Shown here one piece after another: positions 56,622-64,000 of a stretch of 64,000 nt of DNA (the stretch's first letter is position 1; every line of letters begins with the position of its first letter). Location: the NCBI GenBank assembly GCA_921293015.1, contig OV121081.1:55329877-55393876 (forward strand), read 5' to 3'. The position numbers and the translations under genes were made by a program. Below the pieces are notes generated by a model. The model was given only the letters and a program-made list of their open reading frames with translations, made no database searches and was not told the DNA's origin. This DNA comes from Phorcus lineatus. Taxonomy: Eukaryota; Mollusca; Gastropoda; Trochida; Trochidae.

Positions 56622-58246
56622 GGGAGTAGTTCTTCTCATTGTTGTTAACGCTGTGGGTTTCCTGGTGTACAGTGTGCACTTAAACATCTAACGTGACACG
56701 TGGGAGCAGCAAGTCAGTTTCAGGTTAAGGTGACATGGAACCCACACATCACATGCTCCGCTACTCGATACTGGCTGTGGATATCGTACCACATGGATGC
56801 TGTGATTCCATACAAACAAGCTATTTAATGTTTCACTCAAAGTGAAATGGAAACCGTGTAAGTAAACATAACAAGCAATGAACAGAAACAATATAGAATA
56901 ATGATAAAATGATGATTTTAGAATCTTTCCACGAAATGTAGGGCTGGTGATGATTTTTCTTGTTTGTTTGAAAGAAGACGCATTAACCGTTATGTAGTCA
57001 GGATGTTTTCATGACATCAAACGTTCGCATACATGCACTAAGGGCCTTTCTAGATGCCATATTCATATAAACTGTACAAAATCAGTCAAGGATTTTGAAA
57101 TGAATTACGAATTATGTATTAAAGATATTTATAAAAAAAATATTGATTCATATAAATATGAGATAAACGTTCGGATTCGTGACAGCGTCTTCTTAGTGGA
57201 TCACGAACATGATGTGTGATAAAAGAAATTATTATGAGATGAAACTTTTGCGAAACAAAGACGGAATGGCTATATGTGTTAGCTTCATGTACACGTAACA
57301 CGTGCAGGTTGCGTGAAGACACCGTGTTGTGACGTGAGTGTTCATCTCAGTTTCTGTTTACCTATATACGTTGCGTATATTTTGACATATATATGTAGAT
57401 AAGAACAACTTATTTCAGAGTTGTAAAAGAGAAGGGTCCAGTTTTCTCTCAAATGTTTATGTTTAGAATAATGGCAAACAATTAGAAGGATAAACCAACC
57501 ATACTATATATATTACATATTGTGATTTCTAGGAATATCGTTTTGCCTCTTAGTGTAATTTAGGACGTCCGGTATGTAAAAAAATATGTTTTAGTATAAA
57601 ATACGTAATTGCAATGCTCAAGTTTGAATCCAAACATGACAGTGCAACATAATTCGCAAACCCTTTGATATCAGCTTTCAGCTTTGATATAATCGTTTTT
57701 AATGATAGAAACAATCAAAACGATATATTTTATTGACGCTTCTGTTCATGATTATCTAGGGCATGCATGTACTGTCAGCTAGGTGTTCGACTGGAAAAAT
57801 ACTTCAATTTTTTTAATAATTTGTAATGTCACAGATACATTTAACTTTGAAGGCTCTTTTTATATATCACTTCACAATATGAAAATATCTTCATATAAGT
57901 AAATTTGCTCAATTTAACCAAAAACGTGTATATAGATTATACGTCTTTGATTTAATTGATGAACGTATATGTTTTTATACCAAAGTTATTGAGATTAAAA
58001 TTTTGACATGATCTACATGAAATCAAATTGGCTGTTTCAGTATATTAAGAAAAGAACTTGTAACGTAATATTCAGAACGGAATTATTTAGTGGCAAGTAC
58101 GGCTAGTGAATAATAATTACCTCCCCTTCACCGATCTTTCACTAGGAGTATACACAAGTTCTTACATCCGTATTTGAGAAAAATAAACTCTGAAGATACG
58201 ATTTTGTCGTATAAATACAACAAAGTGGACCATATCCCTTCTCAAG
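55141..58246. other. Intergenic region upstream of BLOC1S5
   Basis: AT-rich with a (TA)n microsatellite at 56564-56616. No gene and no clear promoter element seen. Confidence 0.5.
56564..56616. repeat. (TA)n microsatellite
   Basis: About 26 uninterrupted TA units. Confidence 0.95.
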
Positions 58247-58271
58247 ATGACAACGGAGAGTATTGTAAAAG
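58247..58271 (+). CDS. BLOC1S5: BLOC1S5 exon 1 (25 coding bases)
   Basis: Codes MTTESIVK plus one base; donor AAAAG|GTGACT. The first G with AT of exon 2 makes Asp9, restoring the family's KD-x-x-x-IH stretch. The frame stays open for 102 codons if unspliced, but that read-through has no BLOC1S5 similarity. Confidence 0.85.
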
Positions 58272-60305
58272 GTGACTTGATGGAACTGTTTACAAACATT
58301 TTTATTCCTTCAAAGCCAAACCTGCCGCCTCTACCTTTGGACATGATCACGAGACCTAAAAAAAAATCATTTCAGGCCGCTTCGTGTATAGAAATCGGTT
58401 ACTTATTTACTTATGACATTTTAAAAATGATATTGCTTTGCCTGTCTCAATTGAATTTACGAATTATAATACATTCATATGGATTAATATTGTTTATCAT
58501 AATAATTCCAGGTCAAACGGATAAATTTAAAAAAATCAACATACGTGATTTTTAAGAAATAGAATCTTTCATGCATTAATTTCTGTGTGATCATAGATAT
58601 CACAGCCATCCATGCCCGAATCTTCCATCACAAACCTGCACTGCAGGGACACATCAACTACTTTGTCAAGGAGTTTGAGGTAAATTACAACTGTCTGTAC
58701 ATAGACAATGTGCAATTATCCCAAATATAAAACTTGGCATGAATACCTTATTAGAACAACGAATTGATTTATTATAGTATAACCATAGGTCAGCATGTGA
58801 ATGTGCTCAAGTTCACCCGAGGAGCTTGGACAGGGTTAACTACAGTACGAAACTTGTTCCTGATAAAATCTGAGCCTGTTTAAAAGTGATTGCAGCTGAT
58901 CGCTTGAACATTCTTGAAATATATGTTGATATATTATGATAATCTCAATTGTTATATATACCAGTTAAGGTAAACAGTTCTTTCATCTTGATTAACATGT
59001 TTAGTAAATGAAACGCTGCTAATGATTACAGGATCGTCGAGGGGAAAGAGAAGGGTTGAGGATCAACAGCACTTTCAAAAACATTTCCTATATCAAGGAT
59101 CAAGGGCTTCCTAACTCGGTCACAGCTCTTAGTGAAACACTGACAGATCTAAAGAAAGAAGGTAATTAATGCTGAGTTTTTATGGTTATTTGTAATGCTG
59201 TAAGAACCAATTTGCATAAAAAAACTATTCTTATAACCTTGTTCAACATTACCAACATTAAGCTGTAACTTCTAAAACAAGTGTTAAATTGTGATGAAGA
59301 TTCTATTATCATCACATGAATCTTCGATTTTAATTTCAATATACTTTTATTAATTTGACATTTCTTTTTACAGCTGTTACTGCAACTAATCTATGTAAGG
59401 AGATATGTGAGAAGGAAGGAGTTACATCTGAGGAGGGAGAGGTAAATAACTAAGAATATTTCAAATATTGTTTCTTCAAAATTCATATAGCTTTCAACTC
59501 TATTTTAAAAATTATCAAAGTGAGGACAAATTTCATTTGATTTTAAAATATTATTGTTATTGAAATTAAGAATTAGCCACCTTAAAGCAAGTGATTGAAA
59601 AGGCTATTCATACCTTTTCAATGAATATCTGATATTGCTTTATCAAGTTAAAGAATATCTATGAATATTAGGGCTGTGCAATATTACCAGTTTACCGGTT
59701 TATACCGATCCAGAATCATGCAATACGATTATCGCGATATGGTTTCAATTCGGCAATATATTGGGCCTACTTTCACAAAGCAACCTTTACAGATGTTTGT
59801 AACAAATTCAACAACAAAACAACGTTTTACATGATGAGCTGTATATGTTCATACAATCATTTCAGTCAATATATCGCAATATGTACTGCAATATCTCTCA
59901 AATTATTGCAATATATTGCAATAGGAAAATCAGGGCAATATCCAGCCCTAGTGGATATATCAACTGACACTGTAAGAAAAGCTTGATGCAGTTACCTCCC
60001 TTGCTTGAGATATTCATGTTAAGTGAGGAAACTCAAATCAAATTTTGATATGGGAATGTACTCAGCACAACTACCATGTAGTAGAAACAAAAAAACGGCC
60101 AGTCTTTTATATCTGTTTTTTTTTACAGCCAAGTTTTTTAATAAAAGAGCGAGAGAGGCGACAAAAAGAGTGGGCGGAGTTTATAGAGCTGCAGTGTGAG
60201 AGGAGTGCAACGGTTGACGAGGATTATGAGAATCAGATTGAGGCTCTGAAGAAGCACTATAGCGAACTAGAGAGCAAACTTCAGTCTTCCACCAAAGTAC
60301 TCTGA
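58247..60305 (+). CDS. BLOC1S5: BLOC-1 subunit 5 (Muted), complete, 5 coding exons
   Basis: Subunit of the cytosolic BLOC-1 complex, which sorts cargo from endosomes to lysosome-related organelles. Exons 58247-58271, 58597-58679, 59032-59161, 59374-59441 and 60129-60305 join in phase to 160 residues (human 187). Starts MTTESIVKDITAIHARIFHH; IHARIFHHKPALQGHINYFV followed by KEFEDRRGEREGLR parallels human IHSRLLDHRPVIQGETRYFV and KEFEEKRGLREMR. The C-terminal half (ERERRQKEWAEFIE, ENQIEALKKHYSELESKL) is charged and heptad-like, fitting the coiled-coil rods of BLOC-1. The start is set by an in-frame stop upstream and no earlier ATG. It converges on NPL; no shared control is evident. Confidence 0.93.
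58597..58679 (+). CDS. BLOC1S5: BLOC1S5 exon 2
   Basis: Codes ITAIHARIFHHKPALQGHIN then YFVKEFE, the most conserved block of the family. Acceptor TGATCATAG|AT, donor TTT GAG|GTAAAT. Confidence 0.93.
59032..59161 (+). CDS. BLOC1S5: BLOC1S5 exon 3
   Basis: Codes DRRGEREGLRINSTFKNISY, then IKDQGLPNSVTALSETLTDL and KKE. Acceptor GATTACAG|GAT, donor AAA GAA G|GTAATT. Confidence 0.92.
59374..59441 (+). CDS. BLOC1S5: BLOC1S5 exon 4
   Basis: Codes Ala (split) then VTATNLCKEICEKEGVTSEE, GE. Acceptor TTTTTACAG|CT, donor GGA GAG|GTAAAT. The next intron carries a 'GGGCTG' MITE. Confidence 0.9.
59671..59948. mobile_element. MITE in BLOC1S5 intron 4
   Basis: Ends GGGCTGTGCAATAT and, inverted, GGGCTGGATATTGCCC, with TA on both sides (59669-59670, 59949-59950), suggesting a TA target as for Tc1/mariner-type elements. 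Interior rich in GCAATAT/ATATTGC motifs. Confidence 0.7.
60129..60305 (+). CDS. BLOC1S5: BLOC1S5 exon 5 with stop
   Basis: Codes PSFLIKERERRQKEWAEFIE through QIEALKKHYSELESKLQSST, KVL and TGA. Acceptor preceded by a strong pyrimidine run (TTTTTTTTTACAG|CCA). Bases 60045-60128 read open in the same frame but are intronic. Confidence 0.93.
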   Translation, partial: PSFLIKERERRQKEWAEFIELQCERSATVDEDYENQIEALKKHYSELESKLQSSTKVL

Positions 60306-60757
60306 CCAGTTGAACTCGTACATAACAACATTCCAGCGTATTGATTGTCTGTGGTTTGTATCAAGGATGATTGTGCTGAAAGATATGATAATGTCTTCCG
60401 TTTGTGTTGTCTTGATTGATGATGACAATAACGCATGATTTATGTACAGATGAAAATATTCTGAGTGGCCTGGCCTTCCTTTCAAGTCAACTCCATCAGT
60501 GAAGTGGCTACCTTGTTATCTCTTAAGATTCTGCTTACTGATGTTCTTTCTTGAACGTTCTTTTATTTTCAAAGCTTGTATGAAAAATTTGTAATGTTGC
60601 ATATTTTTGTAAGGACTAATGTTTAGCATGCTGAAATGTTTGTTTCAAATTTATATGATAATTTTCAAGAAAATGTTGAATTGTTTGTTGAATATATTGA
60701 TATTAATTGTTGGGTTGTGCAATATAAAAAGGAAAGAAATAATTAATGTCTTTTATT

Positions 60758-60763
60758 AATAAA
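60758..60763 (+). promoter_or_regulatory. BLOC1S5: Probable polyadenylation signal of BLOC1S5
   Basis: AATAAA about 450 bases after the stop, in AT-rich 3' flanking sequence. A second AATAAA lies at 61273-61278. Which is used cannot be seen here. Confidence 0.4.
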
Positions 60764-61253
60764 AATTAAACAGGATTGTCTTCATTCTTTGCTTCAGTTT
60801 AACAATTATTTTTTGCTTACAATATTTCCTTTTTGGATAAGTTTGATTGTATAAAAAGGTGGAAAATCTGTATGTGTCTCAAAGATTTTAAGGTGATTTA
60901 CTTTATGTTTAGTCTTTGGAACTCTAATGATGACTTGGCAAGCACTATGCAAGTCAAGGAGCTTCCTAAAAGTAGTTAAGACCTCTTTTGTATGTGTCAG
61001 TTGTTTAGAATTGAGAAAATAACCAAGACTTAATCACATATTGGTGTTGTTTGTTGTATTGCTATATTGTATACACAAAAACAACAATTGCTAAGTAAAC
61101 ATCTTTTTTTAATTGGAACATTTTGTAAAAACAAACATTATAGATTCAGTACATTTGTTAAAATCGTGACTGATGATGAAATAGTTCCTTCATTTGGGAT
61201 AACCAAAATTGTAAATAAGATGCAAGCTTCAATTTTGTCTTAATCACATTCAT

Positions 61254-61259
61254 TTATTT
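61254..61259 (-). promoter_or_regulatory. NPL: Probable polyadenylation signal of NPL
   Basis: AATAAA on the minus strand about 160 bases after the NPL stop. Confidence 0.4.
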
Positions 61260-61417
61260 TCCTTATGGTTAAAATAAAGATTCTTGTTAACATTTCACCC
61301 TTTCAAGACAGAAATCAGGCTCAAAAATGTATATGTTATTAGTTTCATTGTAGGGGTTATATTTTGTATTATTTAAGGGTTATATTTTGTATTATTCAAA
61401 GTTATCAAAATCTGATT

Positions 61418-61584
61418 TTATTTCTTGTGCCAATCAAAGAAACCAATATCTTGTAAATCCTGTCGTAGGTTTTCTGTATCCTCTGCGCTGAGTGCGTTGA
61501 AAGGACATCTTGGAGGTCCAAGGTCAAGGCCAGCCAATGACATCACTGTCTTCAGGACGGACACATGACCTCCCGCTCTACCAC
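61418..61584 (-). CDS. NPL: NPL last exon with stop
   Basis: Codes [55 protein letters not shown] and TAA. Acceptor CAATTTCAG|GT. Ends slightly short of the human protein. Confidence 0.9.
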
Positions 61585-63709
61585 CTGAAATTGAGGTCGT
61601 CTCTCGTCAGTGATTGATACAGTGCACTCCCTTTAAACTGACATCCCTTTTATCCGACATTCTCTCTAAACTTACATTTTTAGTTTGGTCATGACTTTGT
61701 CCCCATTTAATATCATGTATGAAACTCCCTATCCATCTTTATGATGAAGAAGTAAATTTTCTTATGAATTTACAACTTCTTTATTGCAAAATATGTGACG
61801 TTTTGGTGTAAATACTAACACTGTCTTCAGTAATTGAGTGCAAGTTACACAGGACGGTCTCAATTGATTGCCAGAACAAATCAGGATAACATATATGTGA
61901 TGTTAGTTCAAAGTGTCCTTCATCCTTGATAGACTATCAAAGACAAGTATTTATTGATAACTTCTGTATTTCGTGAGCACCTTGTGCATACCCCTGATGT
62001 GCAAACCCACAAGGTTGATCAACCCAATCAACTTCCCCCGCATGGCTCAAGTTGCGCCAGTCTCATTTTCCAGTGTAGCGCCCTCTTTGCTGAAAAGTTG
62101 CAATTCTCATAAAATTTCTCATTGACTGCCGAGATTTGGACGGCAAGCACAGAAAAATGCCTACATTAGCAAGTCATTTGGGCTGGCGGAAGTTAGGCCA
62201 TGCGTTGGAAGTTGCTACCCAATCAACGCACCATACTTCTCGAGCAGTTTGCAGGCTCTTTGAGATCGGAACTGCTCAAGTCTGGCTGTGTCCATGTCTC
62301 CCGTCTCCATGGCAACCATCATCTTCTGGTACAAGCCCGCCATGAAGTTGTACGTGGAACCAACGGCCCCATCCACTCCGTACACTAGGGCGGACATGAG
62401 TTGCTGGAACAAACCATTCAATTTCGTAATCCAACGCTTTATGTTAATTGTCCCGGATAACTTAGTATATTTATCTCAATGCCATTTTATACAGCGAGCG
62501 TTTGAGAATGAATGTACTAAATGAAAAATAAGTTTGCTTATGATAAACTAAATACCAGCGCAGGTATAGCAAATACAGCATTGCGTGCGTGTATACGCCT
62601 ATTACCATACATGTAAGCAGGGCTCCAGAAAAGATGCGTATCTGCGTAAAATACGAACGGGTAAATCATATATTCGCATTAAAATGAAATCAATGAGTGA
62701 CAGGTATGCACAACTTTCCCAGATTACGAGTCAGATATTATTAACAGGAGTGATGGTAACTTGTCAAAATAAAGTTTCATTTCTACATCTTTAAGTTCCG
62801 AATAGTAGCCAACTTGATCCCAACTGTATGAAAACAAAGATTACCGAGTTTATATTTCGTCAAAGAGAAATCCCTCGTTTATTTACAGATTAAACGTGTA
62901 TAAAATATAATCAACAACTAACATCGAAAAAGACTTGGAATGAGGATCTGAAAACAATAAACCTTGAAATACTCCTAGTTTTTTTCCATGTGGTACTTTT
63001 ACTCTTCAATTATTATTTTGAGGAGTGAAATACCCTGAGTCCAAAAAATTATCTGGAGCCCTGCATAAGTATATATGCCTGTTTGCAAAGTGTGCAGTTT
63101 AAACAAGGCATTTAACAAATATCTTTACATGGGTTGAAGTCACGTTCTGTTCATCATTGATCTTTATAGCACGAAGTAACACAAGAATAATCAGATTGGT
63201 TGGACATCGTGTCTGCGTAGAGACTGACCTATCGGCACCAAGTTCGCCATTTGGTTTTTAGGGAAACGACATGAAAAGGGCGCTGTACTTTTATTACAAC
63301 ATTTTAACATAAACTAAATGTATGTTTGGGATATCTACACCTTCACAAATGATTTAAGATAAACATTGCCTTTAAGTGTTTTTAAGGCGCTTCACACTCG
63401 TAACGCCGATGAATGGCTTCACTTCAACAGAGTAACATTTATATCTAACATGTTTCTTTATGATTCAACTAGTTTACCCTCCTGATTACCCCAGACATAA
63501 AACTATTTGCAACTGGCATCAAAAGTTAGAGGTTTCAAATAACTATACGAGTACCTGGTCGACCCCAAAGAGCATATTGTAGGTGTCCCCCCTGGAGTCT
63601 TGTATTAATCCACACTCACAGAGCACGGGGAGGTTCTGGCACGAGAACTTGATCCCCCTCAGACTCTGCAAAACGTCCTTGGCTTTGGTAAGGAACTCTG
63701 CCATGTCCA
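61418..63709 (-). CDS. NPL: N-acetylneuraminate lyase, C-terminal part (last 3 coding exons), gene continues past right edge
   Basis: Aldolase of the DHDPS/NAL family that splits sialic acid into N-acetylmannosamine and pyruvate in the cytosol. Exons 63555-63709, 62232-62403 and 61418-61584 join in phase to 164 residues with a stop. RGIKFSCQNLPVL corresponds to human [32 protein letters not shown] then STYN to human [39 protein letters not shown] to MGPPRLPLQKASRE. The Schiff-base lysine and catalytic tyrosine lie in exons beyond base 64000, so activity cannot be judged. Convergent with BLOC1S5, about 1.1 kb between stops. Confidence 0.9.
61774..61833 (+). repeat. Dispersed short repeat in NPL last intron
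   Basis: AACTTCTTTATTGCAAAATA then GACGTTTTGGTGTAAATACT, as at 47086 and 49075. Confidence 0.5.
62232..62403 (-). CDS. NPL: NPL exon, penultimate
   Basis: 57 codons plus one base: [57 protein letters not shown]. Acceptor TTTGTTCCAG|CAA, donor AAG [18 protein letters not shown] is the family signature near the sugar-binding end of the barrel. Confidence 0.92.
62404..63554 (-). other. NPL intron
   Basis: No exon or clear repeat seen. Confidence 0.5.
63555..63709 (-). CDS. NPL: NPL exon, antepenultimate region
   Basis: 51 codons plus two bases: DMAEFLTKAKDVLQSLRGIK, then FSCQNLPVLCECGLIQDSRG and DTYNMLFGVDQ. Acceptor GTGATCCAG|TG, donor GAC CAG|GTACTC. FLFGVDE-type strand is conserved in the family. 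Confidence 0.88.
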
Positions 63710-63817
63710 CTGGATCACACAGAGCAATTTATTGAAAACATTTATTCATTGATAGATATGTTGCCCGCCACATGCCCCATTCAATGTAACAACTGTACTT
63801 TTACTATAGGTGAAGTT

Positions 63818-63968
63818 ATGAGGTGATTGGGGTTTAACACCTCTTTTAAGTGTATTATACGTATATCACGAGTGCTAGTATTATTGCAGGGAGACAGTCC
63901 ACAACAATTGTGACTATGCATTACGGTGAAACCTGCGAACATTTGCTTGAACTAGCAAACCATGGGTG
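63818..63968 (-). mobile_element. SINE fragment in NPL intron
   Basis: Same body as the 21294 SINE ('tagtattattgcagggagac', 'ggtgaaacctgcgaacattt') with a GTGA-like tail; tRNA head missing; diverged. Confidence 0.75.
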
Positions 63969-64000
63969 GTACTCTTGATAAATTAGTTCTTCTCAATTGA

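Noticed and set aside
58247-58555. 102-codon ORF as a protein
   Set aside because: Only its first 25 bases are exonic; the rest is BLOC1S5 intron 1.
60045-60128. N-terminal extension of the last BLOC1S5 exon
   Set aside because: It precedes a strong pyrimidine tract and CAG acceptor, and exon 4 joins in phase at 60129.

Overview
The window is AT-rich nuclear DNA from an animal, most likely a mollusc or another lophotrochozoan. The reasons are many small GT-AG exons in long introns, animal-only gene families (a Slo2/KCNT potassium channel and the BLOC-1 subunit BLOC1S5), dense short transposon remnants, and tRNA-derived SINEs whose (GTGA)n tail and 'gttttacgccgc' body resemble repeats I associate with gastropod and bivalve DNA. 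The species cannot be named from this sequence alone. No bacterial operons, CRISPR arrays, rRNA genes or intact viral genes were seen.

Layout. (1) 1-39909, minus strand: the 5' half of a Slo2/KCNT-type potassium channel gene. I resolved 17 consecutive exons whose GT-AG borders and reading phases all join, giving the first 661 residues: acidic N-terminus, S1-S6, TVGYGD filter, complete RCK1 domain and the start of the linker to RCK2. The rest lies left of base 1. Its introns hold TTAA-flanked and MULE-like MITEs, SINEs, hAT-like ends and minisatellites. (2) 39910-58246: about 18 kb without recognisable genes. It holds a GC-rich probable channel promoter, a 71-bp higher-order satellite (41.5-43.0 kb), a nested transposon-in-transposon with a large foldback (43.5-46.4 kb), TA microsatellites and a perfect hairpin (54.3 kb). 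(3) 58247-60305, plus strand: the complete coding sequence of BLOC1S5 (Muted), five exons, 160 residues. (4) 61418-63709, minus strand: the last three coding exons of N-acetylneuraminate lyase (NPL). Its 5' part lies beyond base 64000, and it converges on BLOC1S5.

The three genes have unrelated jobs (K+ conductance, lysosome-related organelle biogenesis, sialic acid breakdown) and show no sign of working together. The most unusual feature is that two introns of the channel gene carry tandem arrays made of copies of the neighbouring splice junction: a 61-bp unit repeating the exon 12 acceptor and a 37-bp unit repeating the exon 9 donor. Each places a row of near-identical decoy splice sites beside the real one, and each would bring an in-frame stop if used.
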